Positions 54,686-64,000 of a DNA stretch of 64,000 nt are shown here, one piece after another (the first letter of the stretch is position 1; each line of letters begins with the position of its first letter). This DNA is from Anaerostipes butyraticus. Lineage in GTDB: Bacteria > Bacillota > Clostridia > Lachnospirales > Lachnospiraceae. The stretch is taken from NCBI RefSeq assembly GCF_016586355.1, contig NZ_BLYI01000027.1:248001-312000 (forward strand), given 5' to 3'. The notes under the pieces were generated by a model. The model was not told the DNA's origin. It saw only the letters and a list, made by a program, of their open reading frames with translations, and did no database searches. The translations under genes and the position numbers were made by a program.

Positions 54686-56227
54686 TTATTTTACAAGTAA
54701 AGATTTTCCTGTCATCTCTTTTGGCTGTTCCATTCCCATCATCTCAATCAGCGTTGGAACAATGTCTGCAAGGCATCCACCTTCTCTTAATGTTACGCCC
54801 TCATCATAATTTACAAGGATAAATGGTACCGGATTTGTTGTATGAGCAGTGAATGGTTCTCCTGTCTTATAATCTACCAGCTGTTCTGCATTTCCATGGT
54901 CTGCACAGATAAACATCTGTCCGTTTACTTCTTTAATTGCATCCACAGCATCTCCAATGCATTTATCTACTGCCTCAACAGCTTTGATTGCCGCAGCTTC
55001 AATTCCTGTATGACCAACCATATCGCTGTTTGCGAAATTCACAATAATTACATCATATTTATCTGATTTGATTGCTTCTACTAATTTCGCTCCAACTTCC
55101 GGCGCGCTCATTTCAGGCTGAAGATCATATGTGGCAACTTTTGGAGAATTTACAAGAATACGCTCTTCTCCTTCATTTGGTTCTTCAATTCCACCGTTAA
55201 AGAAGAATGTAACATGCGCATATTTCTCAGTTTCTGCCAGACGAAGCTGTTTTAAACCATGAGCTGCAAGATATTCTCCAAATGTATTCTTGATTTCAAC
55301 TTTATGGAATGCTACCAGTTTATTCGGAATTGTAACATCATACTCTGTAAAGCATACAAATGTTGTCTTAAAGTATCCATTTGGACGTTCAAACTGATCA
55401 AATTTATCATCGCAGATTGAACGAGTGATTTCTCTTGCACGGTCTGGTCTGAAGTTATAGAAAATAACAGAATCGTTTTCTTTTAATGTTGCAACCGGAG
55501 CTCCATCTTTCATGATGACAGTAGGAACTACGAATTCATCTGTAACGTCTTCTTTGTAAGATGCCTCGATTGCGTCTACTGCATCTTCTGCTGTATTTCC
55601 CTGTCCGAGAACGATTGCGTTATATGCTTTCTGAACACGATCCCAGCGATTGTCACGGTCCATAGCGTAGTAACGTCCTGAAACAGACGCGATCTCTCCG
55701 ACACCGATCTCTTTCATCTTCTCAACTAACTCTTCTGCATATTCTTTTCCAGAAGTAGGCGGAGTATCACGTCCGTCTAAAAACAGATGTACATAAACCT
55801 TGTCCAGTCCATTTCTCTTCGCCATTTCAAGAACACCATATAAATGTGTATTGTGGCTGTGTACTCCTCCATCAGATAACAATCCAAAACAGTGAAGTGC
55901 AGAATTGTTTTTCTTACAGTTATCCATTGCTTCCAGCAGAGCTTCATTCTTAAAGAAATCTCCATCTTCAATTTCTTTTGTAATTCTTGTTAATTCCTGA
56001 TATACGACACGTCCTGCGCCCATATTCAGATGTCCCACTTCAGAATTACCCATCTGTCCTTCTGGAAGTCCGACTGCCATACCAGAAGCATTTCCTTTTA
56101 CAAAAGGATATTCTTTCTTCAGTCTGTCCATGACTGGAGTTTTAGCTTCTGCTACCGCATTCCCTTCTACCTTGTCATTTAATCCGTATCCATCTAAAAT
56201 CATAAGAACAGTTGGTCTTCTACTCAT
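54686..56227 (-). CDS. gpmI: 2,3-bisphosphoglycerate-independent phosphoglycerate mutase
   Basis: 513 residues, the normal length. The alkaline-phosphatase-like metal site is visible: VLMILDGYGL (Asp) and QMGNSEVGHLNMGAG with the phosphorylated Ser, FLDGRDTPP, GRYYAMDRDNRW, NFRPDRAREITR, and the C-terminal metal motifs NFANSDMVGHTG and ICADHGNAEQL. Interconverts 3- and 2-phosphoglycerate using Mn2+. ATAAAGGAGATAAAA precedes the ATG. It sits between pgk-tpiA and eno on the same strand, interrupted by accessory genes. Confidence 0.96.
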   Translation of the reverse strand: MSRRPTVLMILDGYGLNDKVEGNAVAEAKTPVMDRLKKEYPFVKGNASGMAVGLPEGQMGNSEVGHLNMGAGRVVYQELTRITKEIEDGDFFKNEALLEAMDNCKKNNSALHCFGLLSDGGVHSHNTHLYGVLEMAKRNGLDKVYVHLFLDGRDTPPTSGKEYAEELVEKMKEIGVGEIASVSGRYYAMDRDNRWDRVQKAYNAIVLGQGNTAEDAVDAIEASYKEDVTDEFVVPTVIMKDGAPVATLKENDSVIFYNFRPDRAREITRSICDDKFDQFERPNGYFKTTFVCFTEYDVTIPNKLVAFHKVEIKNTFGEYLAAHGLKQLRLAETEKYAHVTFFFNGGIEEPNEGEERILVNSPKVATYDLQPEMSAPEVGAKLVEAIKSDKYDVIIVNFANSDMVGHTGIEAAAIKAVEAVDKCIGDAVDAIKEVNGQMFICADHGNAEQLVDYKTGEPFTAHTTNPVPFILVNYDEGVTLREGGCLADIVPTLIEMMGMEQPKEMTGKSLLVK

Positions 56228-56304
56228 TTTTATCTCCTTTATTTTATGAATTTTTCTTTTATAGTCCGTTAATATTATAGCGATTTTTTAAAATAAATTC
56301 AACA

Positions 56305-56973
56305 TCAGATTCTTTGATGATATAAAAAATCTACAGACAATTGTGTAAAATCACTAATAATCTCATCTGCCATATGCAGATCCTGTTTTATCGCATCCGG
56401 ATTTGCATAGCCGATACATCCCATTCCTGCTGCCTTTGCCGCCTTCACTCCACTTTCAGAATCTTCTATTACAATACATTTTTCCGGAGCGATCCCCAAT
56501 GCTGCTGCCGCTTTCAAAAATATTTCAGGATCCGGTTTTCCCTTTTTGCAGTGTTCTCCGCTGATGACCGCATCAAACATATTGGTAATGCCGATTGCCT
56601 GTAAATCTGCTTCAATATCCGTTACATTGGACGAAGAGGCCAAAGCCATCGGAATCCTGTCTGCCTTAAGCTGTTTTATAAGATCAACGCTTCCCGGCAT
56701 TGCTTTCATTCCTTCTTTTTCAATCAGTTCTTTCCGGATTTCTGACCACTGTTTAATATAATATGAAACTTCTTCCGGAAGATGGAATTCCTCTTTCATG
56801 ACAGTCCACATATATTCGTGAGTTGTTCCGAGAAACTGATCATGATAATGCCAGTCCACTTCAATCCCGGATCGTTTCAGCAAAATATGTTTTGCCATAA
56901 CGTTGCTGTATTCTGAATCTGCGATGACTCCATCCTTATCAAATATTACTGCCTGATACATTTTCTTTTTCAT
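56305..56973 (-). CDS. HAD family phosphatase (beta-phosphoglucomutase-like)
   Basis: 222 residues. The catalytic motif is AVIFDKDGVIADSE (nucleophile Asp in DxD), cap domain up to about residue 90, motif II LASSSN, and the Lys/acid motifs CKKGKPDPEIF and VIEDSESGVKAAKAAGM. Typical of subfamily IA HADs acting on sugar phosphates; the exact substrate is unknown. GAAGAAAATTT precedes ATG 56973. It is directly upstream of gpmI (77-base gap) on the same strand. Confidence 0.9.
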   Translation of the reverse strand: MKKKMYQAVIFDKDGVIADSEYSNVMAKHILLKRSGIEVDWHYHDQFLGTTHEYMWTVMKEEFHLPEEVSYYIKQWSEIRKELIEKEGMKAMPGSVDLIKQLKADRIPMALASSSNVTDIEADLQAIGITNMFDAVISGEHCKKGKPDPEIFLKAAAALGIAPEKCIVIEDSESGVKAAKAAGMGCIGYANPDAIKQDLHMADEIISDFTQLSVDFLYHQRI

Positions 56974-57092
56974 AAATTTTCTTCCCCGCCTCCGCTGCCT
57001 TCTGCTGAATTTTTCATTGCATATCCACTATATTATCGTAAGGCAGCATTGTCAACAAATCTTCTTCTCTGTTATAAGACGGTTCCAATTTC

Positions 57093-57121
57093 TAGACGCT
57101 GCTTCAGGAACGTAGTATAAT
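57093..57121 (+). promoter_or_regulatory. probable promoter of the lysophospholipase-like gene
   Basis: TAGACG, 17 bases, TATAAT about 50 bases before the start codon at 57171 on the plus strand. Confidence 0.5.
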
Positions 57122-57170
57122 ATCAGAAGGGATATATTTACAGATTTTCCATGGAATTGGAGGTGCAATT

Positions 57171-58097
57171 ATGTTACACGAAGTTAGCTTTCAGTCTTTT
57201 AATGATCGTGATGAAGTTCAGGGATGGATCTATGTTCCAGCCGCAAAACCAAAGGGAATTGTCCAGATCATCCACGGATTTGGAGAACATTCCCGGAGAT
57301 ATCTGCATATGATCGTAAAATTTATGGATGCAGACTATATTGTAGCTGCTGATGACCATGTCGGCCACGGAAAAACCGCTATGATGAATGATACATGGGG
57401 CGACTGGGGAGACAAAGGCTTCCATACGATGATGGAAGATGAACACACTTTAAAGACCATCGTATGTGAAAAATACCCTGATCTGCCTTATTTTTTGTTT
57501 GGCCACAGCATGGGATCCTTCATCACAAGAGATTTTGCCGCAAAATATGGAAACGAACTGTCTGGAATCACGATATGCGGTACAACCGGTATTTTCCGGG
57601 GCGCAGACAAAGCAGCCGAAGCTTTAAAAAAAGCAATTGATGAAGGAAAGGGCAAAGAATCCGATCCGCAGTTTACTGCCGGTCTGATGGGCTGGATGTG
57701 TGAACGATGCGGCGATGTTTCCATCGGAAATGAATGGATTTGTGCAGATCCCTATGTACAGCAGGATCATGCGGATGATCCTTTTGACGCTTTTACAAAA
57801 CCAACAACCAATCAGGCTCTCTATGATTTTACGCAGATGATGGAATCCATTGTGGGAACTCAGTGGGCCGAAAAAGTTCCAAAAGAACTTCCCATCTATA
57901 ACATCGGAGGAGACCAGGATCCTGTCGGCGAATATGGAAAAGGCATCTATGAAGTCTCAAACTGGCTGTACGAAACCGGACATACAGTAACCACCAAAGT
58001 TTATTCCGGATACCGTCATGAAATTCATAATTATTCTGCAATCAAAGATGAAGTAGAGGAAGGAATCTTAGCATTTATGGATGCTGTTCTTTCTTAG
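57171..58097 (+). CDS. alpha/beta hydrolase (monoacylglycerol lipase/lysophospholipase-like)
   Basis: 308 residues. The serine hydrolase set is intact: IIHGFGEHSRRY (oxyanion region), FGHSMGSFITRDFA (nucleophile Ser), GGDQDPVGEYG (Asp) and GYRHEIHN (His). The HGFGEHSRRY and DHVGHGKT strings are typical of the monoacylglycerol lipase/YtpA group. Cytoplasmic, likely hydrolyses acyl glycerols or lysophospholipids. GGAGGTGCAATT precedes the ATG. It is alone on the plus strand between two minus-strand blocks. Confidence 0.92.
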   Translation: MLHEVSFQSFNDRDEVQGWIYVPAAKPKGIVQIIHGFGEHSRRYLHMIVKFMDADYIVAADDHVGHGKTAMMNDTWGDWGDKGFHTMMEDEHTLKTIVCEKYPDLPYFLFGHSMGSFITRDFAAKYGNELSGITICGTTGIFRGADKAAEALKKAIDEGKGKESDPQFTAGLMGWMCERCGDVSIGNEWICADPYVQQDHADDPFDAFTKPTTNQALYDFTQMMESIVGTQWAEKVPKELPIYNIGGDQDPVGEYGKGIYEVSNWLYETGHTVTTKVYSGYRHEIHNYSAIKDEVEEGILAFMDAVLS

Positions 58098-58113
58098 TCT
58101 CTATCTCATATAC

Positions 58114-58150
58114 AAGAAGACGGCAGATTGATTTCCGCCGTCTTCTTTTA
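58114..58150. terminator. terminator shared by hydrolase and surface-protein gene
   Basis: AAGAAGACGGC pairs with GCCGTCTTCTT over a 12-base loop and is followed by TTATTTC on the plus strand; its right arm reaches the stop codon of the convergent gene. Confidence 0.8.
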
Positions 58151-60265
58151 TTTCACCCGCACCTTGATCAGTCTGCTGTACTGACTGTAGATTTTTTTCC
58201 CCTGAACCGTCTTATATGCTCTGACCTTTATATAATAAGACTTCTTTGATTTCAGATTTTTTATCTTATATTTCTTTCCTGCGTTCACTGTTCTGAAGTT
58301 TTTATTCTTTTTTAAAGAATAAGATATCTGATATCCGCTGACTTTTGCAGAACTTCCTGATACCGTTACAGATTTTTTCCCTGACTGAACTTTTACGGAA
58401 GGTGTTTTAGGCCGAATCGTAAAAGACCTCTCTATTTTCCCCGTATAGTTTCCGATTCCAGTCCATCTGATTTTTGCAGTTCCAGGCCCGTTATTGTTAT
58501 AATAGGTAATTTTATAATCTCTTCCTTCCTTTAGTGCAGCCCTGCCATCTTTGAGCGCCGGTTTGATCGTAATCGGACGGTTCTGATATGTCTGCTGACT
58601 GATCTTTGATACAGATACTTTTGTTATTTTCTTTGCAGGAGTTTTCTCTTCCGCCTTTGGCCTTTGTTCCGCAGACGGATTAGAAATTGCTGGAACCGTT
58701 TCTTCTGCCGGTCCCTGAATCACATCTGTTTTTTTCTCTTCATAAACCGGAAGTATACGAATTTTTTCTCCGTTGAATGTTACTTTAATCAGATCTCCTT
58801 CGCTTACCTTTTTCCCATCTCGTTCCCAGTGTAAAAATTCGTATCCGGCTTTCTCCTGAGCCGCCAGATCGTCCTGACTGAGTGTATACTGCTGGATGAT
58901 TTCTTTTTCTTTCCGGCCAATGATCAAAACTCCTTTTATCTTCTCCCATACAGCTGCCGCTTCCAGATCCTGTGTCCGTCCGTTTACATAGATTGATCCC
59001 CCGGCAGGATAGATATTTACTCCGTTTCTCAGTCTCCATCCCCGGAAAACATAACCTTCTTTTTGATATCTGTTTGCCGGAAAATAGAATCTCTTTCCAT
59101 TATCCGCCTCCATGGATTCCATCGTTCCGCTGACATTATCCGCTCCCGGCTGAAAATGGACTTTTATGCGGTCCGGAATCACAGGCTTATCTTTTTCCAC
59201 CACGCAGATAATACGGATATTCTCTTCTTTTGCTCCTGGAGTATACTGAAATTCATTTTCTGTTATATTTCCCTTTGAACTTGTCCATTTCACAAAATGA
59301 TAGCCTTCCTCTATTTTCATCTTTGGAAGCTGGATTCGTTCTCCCGTCTTTCCCCGGGTTACGACTGTATCTGGTTCTGCATATGCTGCCTGCTGAGGAA
59401 TCTGATATTCTATCACGTATTGATTTGCTTCCCAGCTGCTTTTTAAAGTCAGTCCGTAACTTTCTACAGCCTCTGCATCTTCTTTCAAAAGCTGGTTTTC
59501 CATACCATTTCCGGTTATTTTCCACTGCAGGTGTTTCCCTTTTTCTCCAAAATCCTGCGCATATAAATCTTTCGGAGAGACCAGCAGCGGTTTTGCTGAT
59601 TTTTGCACTTTTGGATAAATGATTGTTCTCAGCGTTGGAGTATGCGAAGCAGAAAAGGCTTCTAACGCTCCGTTTTCTGAAAGATTGATTTCTTCCAGTC
59701 TCGTATCGCCACAGTGCAGAAGTTTCAGGTCCGGATTGTTTACAAAACTAAGGCTTCCTGTCAGGTTATAATTTCCCAGCAGCGCTGCCTCTTTCAGTTC
59801 TGTATTCCAGTTTGTATTTAAGGTTTCCAGTTCATTGTTATTCATGTACAGTTCTTCCAGTTCCGGAAAATATGCCAGATCGATCTGCTGAATTCTGTTC
59901 TCATTTAAGTTAAGCCACTGAATTTTACGAAAATGATACAAGCCGGATGGATCCTGTATCCCTCTCCCGCTAAGACCAACGGATGTAACCCGGTCTCGCT
60001 CTTCTTCATTCAGTGCTCCGTCTCCATCTCTGTCATACCGCTGTGCCATTTCTAAAACTGCAGGATCCCTGAAATTCTGAAGGTTCAATTCCACTTTCTT
60101 TTCCTTATCCGTCTGGAGCAGAGAAAGCACCTGAAACTTCGGAAAGCCATATTGCTCCTGCATTTGTCCTTTAGTTTCAGATGCCGATACCCTGCCAGCA
60201 TCTTTTCCTGCCATAACAGCAGCTGCATATGCCAGAAAGCATATGCGCAACAATACTTTTTTCAT
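58148..60265 (-). CDS. secreted leucine-rich-repeat / InlB B-repeat protein
   Basis: 705 residues. A signal peptide (residues 1 to about 28) is followed by an EF-hand/dockerin-like loop DRDGDGALNEEE (78-89, all calcium positions kept) and LRR segments (KIQWLNLNENRIQQIDLAYFPELEELYMNNNELETLNTNWN). Two or three InlB/Flg_new-type B repeats follow (EEGYHFVKWTSSKG, KEGYVFRGWRLRNG, KAGYEFLHWERDGK). The C-terminus has a lysine-rich Ig/fibronectin III-like region (ITYYNNNGPGTAKIRWTGIGNYTGKIERSFTI, then YYIKVRAYKTVQGKKIYSQYSRLIKV). No LPXTG or membrane anchor is seen at the end, so it is released or held non-covalently. Probably binds host or wall polymers. Confidence 0.88.
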   Translation of the reverse strand: MKKVLLRICFLAYAAAVMAGKDAGRVSASETKGQMQEQYGFPKFQVLSLLQTDKEKKVELNLQNFRDPAVLEMAQRYDRDGDGALNEEERDRVTSVGLSGRGIQDPSGLYHFRKIQWLNLNENRIQQIDLAYFPELEELYMNNNELETLNTNWNTELKEAALLGNYNLTGSLSFVNNPDLKLLHCGDTRLEEINLSENGALEAFSASHTPTLRTIIYPKVQKSAKPLLVSPKDLYAQDFGEKGKHLQWKITGNGMENQLLKEDAEAVESYGLTLKSSWEANQYVIEYQIPQQAAYAEPDTVVTRGKTGERIQLPKMKIEEGYHFVKWTSSKGNITENEFQYTPGAKEENIRIICVVEKDKPVIPDRIKVHFQPGADNVSGTMESMEADNGKRFYFPANRYQKEGYVFRGWRLRNGVNIYPAGGSIYVNGRTQDLEAAAVWEKIKGVLIIGRKEKEIIQQYTLSQDDLAAQEKAGYEFLHWERDGKKVSEGDLIKVTFNGEKIRILPVYEEKKTDVIQGPAEETVPAISNPSAEQRPKAEEKTPAKKITKVSVSKISQQTYQNRPITIKPALKDGRAALKEGRDYKITYYNNNGPGTAKIRWTGIGNYTGKIERSFTIRPKTPSVKVQSGKKSVTVSGSSAKVSGYQISYSLKKNKNFRTVNAGKKYKIKNLKSKKSYYIKVRAYKTVQGKKIYSQYSRLIKVRVK

Positions 60266-60390
60266 TTTTCCCCCTTTATTTATGTATACTATTTTCCCTG
60301 AAAGTCCGGATTCTTGTTCCCCTTTTCCGAACTTTGCCTGATTGTATCATCCCCCTGCTTTAACTGTCAATGCCTTGAATCCTGGTAATT

Positions 60391-60984
60391 TTACCCATCC
60401 ATTCTGCGTCTGATCTCCGCAAAAGATATTACCGGAGGCTGGTTTTTTAAATGCTGGCCGATTTCTTTTTCCATCCATATCATATGATACCAGCGCTGAA
60501 ATTTATATCCGCAGTTTTGAAATTTCCCAATCTGCTGATACCCCAGGCGCTTATGAAAATTCACACTATCCATTGTCAGATATTCATCTTCCTGCTCCGG
60601 ATATGCAATACATGCATAAAGATTTAAAATTCCCTGTTCCTTTAACACTGATTCCAGCCTGTCATACAATCTTTTCCCAATACCTATTCCTCTCTTCTCC
60701 TGCTGGATGTAAATTGTTGTTTCCACCGCCCAGTCATATGCTGCTCGTTCTTTTAAAGGTCCTGCATAAGCATATCCGGCCGGCTTTCCGTCCTGTTCCG
60801 CCACAAAATACGGATATTTTCTCAGTGTGTTTTCAATTCTCTGCTGGAATTCTTCTATAGAGGGAACCTCATATTCAAATGTAATTGCTGTATTTTCCAC
60901 ATAAGGCGCATATATCTTTAACAGCTCTTCTGCATCTTCCGGCCTTGCTGTCCTGAAACAGATTTCTTTGTTTTTACCATTCAT
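60391..60984 (-). CDS. GNAT N-acetyltransferase (phosphinothricin acetyltransferase-like)
   Basis: 197 residues. The start ICFRTARPEDAEELLKIYAPYVENTAITFEYEVPSIEEFQQRI and the acetyl-CoA loop TTIYIQQEKRGIGIGKRLYDRLE (RGIGIG), followed by NLYACIAYPEQ.., SVNFHKRLGYQQIG, match the Pat/Bar-like GNAT subgroup. Whether it acts on an antimicrobial or a metabolic amine is unknown. GCAGGAGAGAGAG precedes the ATG. It is 17 bases after the ferritin-like gene. Confidence 0.9.
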   Translation of the reverse strand: MNGKNKEICFRTARPEDAEELLKIYAPYVENTAITFEYEVPSIEEFQQRIENTLRKYPYFVAEQDGKPAGYAYAGPLKERAAYDWAVETTIYIQQEKRGIGIGKRLYDRLESVLKEQGILNLYACIAYPEQEDEYLTMDSVNFHKRLGYQQIGKFQNCGYKFQRWYHMIWMEKEIGQHLKNQPPVISFAEIRRRMDG

Positions 60985-61000
60985 TCTCTCTCTCCTGCTT

Positions 61001-61741
61001 TTATGCTTCCTTCCACTGACTCTTTTGAGACAGCTCTATTGACTGTTTTAAATAATTGAAATTTCCCCACATATATTTTCGAAAATTATATCCTCCTGCC
61101 CGATAAACTTCATGAAACGCTGCCCATACACTCACTGCCGTACATCCCATAAGCACAATCCTGAAAATCTTATCTCGAAGTCTTACTGGAAAATGACTCA
61201 AAGTATAAGATTGGAATATAATATGGGGCAGTTCATCATGGAGCATCTGTCTGCATATGCTTTTTAATGCCGGTGAATCTATACTTTTTGACAATGCATC
61301 ATAATATGTCAGCGCTATGATCTCCGCAGCTGCCAAAACCGTAACTTCACATTTCAAACTTCCCAGTTTCCTGAAAGCTCGGAAAATATAATCCAGATGA
61401 GACTTTGTTGATGGACGAATCCTATAATAATCCATAAATTTTTTCAAATAAGAGGAATGCCCATTCTCCTCTTTGATAAACCAGCGGACTGCTTCTTTGT
61501 AATCCTTCTCTCCTGTCTTAACCGCAAAAATTTCGGCCAGCCGCATCAGATTTCTTCCCTCTGAAGCTTCTCCCCTTTGAAAGGCTCGAATCGATGGCTG
61601 AATTAAAATCCTGTCTTCCGGCATCAATATGGATTCCTTCGAAAAATCAATGTTCAGACGATGTTCATTGTTTTTCTTAAAATACCGGATCCAGTCATTA
61701 TAATGAAACTGACTCATTTTAGATCTTGTGATAATCATCAT
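61001..61741 (-). CDS. ferritin-like diiron superfamily protein
   Basis: 246 residues, all helical. Metal ligands are suggested by FIKEENGHSSYLKKFM (ExxH), SLKCEVTVLAAAEIIALTYYDAL and LHDELPHIIFQSY (ExxH), spaced as in the four-helix bundles of ferritin-like diiron oxidases. The second half has one long hydrophobic helix (IFRIVLMGCTAVSVWAAFHEVY). It is not a typical ferritin or rubrerythrin; the function may be an oxygenase or a peroxide scavenger. GGAAGGAGAGACAC precedes the ATG. It is placed between tpiA and a GNAT gene, after the tpiA terminator. Confidence 0.7.
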   Translation of the reverse strand: MMIITRSKMSQFHYNDWIRYFKKNNEHRLNIDFSKESILMPEDRILIQPSIRAFQRGEASEGRNLMRLAEIFAVKTGEKDYKEAVRWFIKEENGHSSYLKKFMDYYRIRPSTKSHLDYIFRAFRKLGSLKCEVTVLAAAEIIALTYYDALSKSIDSPALKSICRQMLHDELPHIIFQSYTLSHFPVRLRDKIFRIVLMGCTAVSVWAAFHEVYRAGGYNFRKYMWGNFNYLKQSIELSQKSQWKEA

Positions 61742-61811
61742 TTTGTGTCTCTCCTTCCTTTTCCCCTCTCTGCAACAGGATTATCTTTTGCAAGAAATCC
61801 TCTCAGGCAAG

Positions 61812-61841
61812 AAAAATCCCCGAACAATATATGCCCGGGGA
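61812..61841 (-). terminator. tpiA terminator
   Basis: TCCCCG pairs with CGGGGA around a 13-base loop (AACAATATATGCC), followed by TTTTTC on the minus strand, 26 bases after the tpiA stop. Confidence 0.8.
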
Positions 61842-61866
61842 CCCATCTCATAATTAATCATCAAAA

Positions 61867-62613
61867 TTATTTATAGTTTACAATTTTTCCAAAGTCCGGT
61901 TTTAAGGATGCTCCGCCAACTAATCCTCCATCGATATCCGGCTGTGCGAATAATTCCGGAGCACTGTCAGCAGATACAGATCCACCGTACTGGATACGGA
62001 TTGCTTCTGCTGTTGCATCATCATAAACTTCAGCGATGCATGCACGAATTGCTGCACATACTTCCTGAGCCTGTTCTGTTGTTGCAACTTTTCCTGTTCC
62101 GATTGCCCAGATTGGTTCATAAGCGATAACAGCTGTCTTTGCCTGATCAGCAGTTACACCCTGGAACGCAATCTTAATCTGCTGGCGAACGAAATCAATT
62201 GTAACGCCCTGTTCTCTCTGTGTAAGAGTTTCTCCACAGCAGATGATCGGTGTAATTCCATGTTCGAAGGCTTTTAATACTTTCTTGTTTACAGTTTCAT
62301 CTGTCTCAGCAAAGTATTCTCTTCTCTCGGAATGTCCGATGATTACATATTTTACACCTAAATCTGTAAGCATATTTGGAGCGATTTCTCCTGTGTAAGC
62401 TCCGCTTTCTTCAAAGTACATATTTTCAGCGCCGATTGCAATGTTGCTTCCCTCTGCTGCTTCGATCGCTGCCGGGATATCAATTGCTGGCACACAAAAT
62501 ACAACATCTGAAGTTTCACTTGCTACTAATGGTTTTAACTCCTCAATTAAAGCTTTTGCTTCACTAGGAGTTTTGTTCATTTTCCAGTTTCCTGCTACGA
62601 TTGTTTTACGCAT
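61867..62613 (-). CDS. tpiA: triosephosphate isomerase
   Basis: 248 residues, normal length. Active-site elements are intact: GNWKMNKTP (Asn, Lys), [23 protein letters not shown] (His), [15 protein letters not shown] (catalytic Glu and flexible loop) and [16 protein letters not shown]. Interconverts DHAP and glyceraldehyde 3-phosphate. AAGAAAGAAGGATAAGTCGA precedes the ATG. pgk lies 140 bases upstream, so the two are an operon. Confidence 0.97.
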   Translation of the reverse strand: MRKTIVAGNWKMNKTPSEAKALIEELKPLVASETSDVVFCVPAIDIPAAIEAAEGSNIAIGAENMYFEESGAYTGEIAPNMLTDLGVKYVIIGHSERREYFAETDETVNKKVLKAFEHGITPIICCGETLTQREQGVTIDFVRQQIKIAFQGVTADQAKTAVIAYEPIWAIGTGKVATTEQAQEVCAAIRACIAEVYDDATAEAIRIQYGGSVSADSAPELFAQPDIDGGLVGGASLKPDFGKIVNYK

Positions 62614-62752
62614 TCGACTTATCCTTCTTTCTTAAAATGTTTTTCTGTCCACGGCTTTCGCCTGTTTTGATTGAGTATGGAATTTCACAATGAAGTTCCG
62701 CTGACTAACATTCGGTCTGTGCCTTTGTTTCGAATTCGCTGCCAGTTGTTCC

Positions 62753-63958
62753 CTATTTATCGTTGGCTGCAACTACACCTGGAAGGTCTTTTCCTTCTAA
62801 GAATTCAAGAGATGCTCCACCACCTGTTGAGATATGTGTCATCTTATCTCCGAATCCTAACTGATTAACAGCTGCTGCAGAGTCTCCTCCACCGATGATT
62901 GTTGTAGCTTCTGTCTCTGCAAGAGCTTCTGCTACAGCGATCGTTCCTTTTGCAAGGATTGGATTTTCAAATACACCCATTGGTCCGTTCCAGACAACAG
63001 TCTTAGCAGATTTTACAGCGTCTGCAAATTTAGCTGCTGTTTCTGTTCCGATATCTAATCCCATCATATCTGCAGGAATTGCATCAGATGGTACAACAGA
63101 TACTTCGATTTCTGCATCGATTGGATCTGGGAATGCTTTTGCAATCGTTGTATCAACTGGAAGGTACAGATTCTTTCCTAACTTCTCAGCTTTATCCATC
63201 ATTTCCTTGCAGTAGTCGATCTTTTCATCATCAACTAAAGAAGTTCCTACTTCATATCCCTTTGCTTTTAAGAAGGTATATGCCATTCCACCACCGATGA
63301 TCAGTGTATCACATTTTTCAAGAAGGTTGTCGATTACATTTAATTTGTCAGCAACTTTTGCTCCACCTAAGATGGCTACCATTGGTCTTTCCGGATTATT
63401 TACTGCATTTCCTAAGAAATCAATTTCTTTCTGCATTAAATATCCAACAACAGCGGTATCAACGAATTTTGTTACACCTACATTAGAGCAGTGTGCTCTA
63501 TGCGCGGTACCAAATGCATCATTTACAAATACATCGCAGAGGCTTGCCAGCTCTTTGCTGAACTCTTCGCCATTCTTTGTTTCTTCTGCTCTGTAACGTG
63601 TATTCTGAAGAAGAACAACATCTCCGTCTTTCATTTCAGCAACGGCTGCTTCTGCGTTTTCTCCAACAACATTGTCATCAGCTGCGAATTTTACATCCTG
63701 TCCTAATAATTCACTTAAACGAACTGCAACAGGTGCAAGAGATAATTCCGGCTTTGGCTCTCCTTTTGGTTTTCCTAAGTGAGAGCAGAGGATAACTTTT
63801 CCTCCGTCTGCGATCAGCTTTTTAATGGTTGGAAGCGCAGCAACCAGACGGTTCTCGTCTGTGATTTTTCCGTCTTTTAAAGGTACATTGAAGTCACAGC
63901 GTACCAATACTCTTTTTCCTTTTACATTGATGTCATCTACGGATTTTTTGTTTAACAT
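62753..63958 (-). CDS. pgk: phosphoglycerate kinase
   Basis: 401 residues, normal. [67 protein letters not shown] and [17 protein letters not shown] mark the substrate and nucleotide sites; the C-terminal [17 protein letters not shown] is complete. ATP-generating step of glycolysis. The ATG at 63958 has AGGAGG upstream; the frame beyond it to 63985 has no ribosome binding site of its own. The first gene of this block (gap in most relatives) would lie to the right of the window. Confidence 0.97.
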   Translation of the reverse strand: MLNKKSVDDINVKGKRVLVRCDFNVPLKDGKITDENRLVAALPTIKKLIADGGKVILCSHLGKPKGEPKPELSLAPVAVRLSELLGQDVKFAADDNVVGENAEAAVAEMKDGDVVLLQNTRYRAEETKNGEEFSKELASLCDVFVNDAFGTAHRAHCSNVGVTKFVDTAVVGYLMQKEIDFLGNAVNNPERPMVAILGGAKVADKLNVIDNLLEKCDTLIIGGGMAYTFLKAKGYEVGTSLVDDEKIDYCKEMMDKAEKLGKNLYLPVDTTIAKAFPDPIDAEIEVSVVPSDAIPADMMGLDIGTETAAKFADAVKSAKTVVWNGPMGVFENPILAKGTIAVAEALAETEATTIIGGGDSAAAVNQLGFGDKMTHISTGGGASLEFLEGKDLPGVVAANDK

Positions 63959-64000
63959 GTTTTTCCTCCTGAAATATAAATTCACAATGGGCCTGTATAT

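Overview
The window looks like a chromosomal segment from a Lachnospiraceae-type clostridium (Bacillota, probably a gut anaerobe). The evidence is moderate-to-low GC, AGGAGG-type ribosome binding sites, the eno-secG-rnr-smpB-ssrA and pgk-tpiA-gpmI core blocks, a Lachnospiraceae-style small protein (STNGGG motif) next to gpmI, and many flavodoxin and aldo/keto reductase genes. Species cannot be assigned from sequence alone. Nearly all genes lie on the minus strand, so transcription mostly runs from high to low coordinates. No rRNA, tRNA, CRISPR array, prophage or insertion sequence was found.

1-12.7 kb: small accessory genes. These are GNAT acetyltransferases, hydrolases, XRE and ankyrin proteins, small membrane proteins, and a tight B12-type radical SAM / SAM-methyltransferase / ICMT-like methyltransferase run. 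12.8-21.8 kb: an enolase paralogue leads a peroxide-detoxification operon (eno-ahpC-ahpF-like). Next come a heterodimeric ABC transporter, an AraC regulator and a CYTH protein. The enolase operon and the ABC operon share an AGTTAG-N6-CTAACT palindrome. 21.8-24 kb: an Lrp/AsnC regulator diverges from gdhA. Its mRNA leader carries a tiny Trp/Phe-rich ORF embedded in an intrinsic terminator.

24-44.5 kb: a redox-rich accessory region. It holds an SDR, two LysR regulators, four aldo/keto reductases (one with two 4Fe-4S motifs), three iron-sulfur-flavodoxin-like proteins, three further flavodoxins (two of them lipoproteins), CMD, DUF362, cyclophilin-like and permease proteins, MarR-MATE and sdaAB. 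Two truncated hydrolase genes show past rearrangement. A LysR-type palindrome sits at the same distance from two promoters, which suggests a regulon. 44.7-48.3 kb: copper resistance, with CsoR and a CopA whose ORF runs in frame into CopZ and carries an internal ribosome binding site. A DUF308 membrane protein follows.

48.4-64 kb: core genes. These are tmRNA, smpB, rnr, secG, a second enolase, gpmI, tpiA and pgk. The glycolytic genes are separated by accessory genes: an XRE regulator, the small STNGGG protein, a HAD phosphatase, an alpha/beta hydrolase, a large secreted LRR/InlB-repeat protein, a GNAT and a ferritin-like diiron protein.
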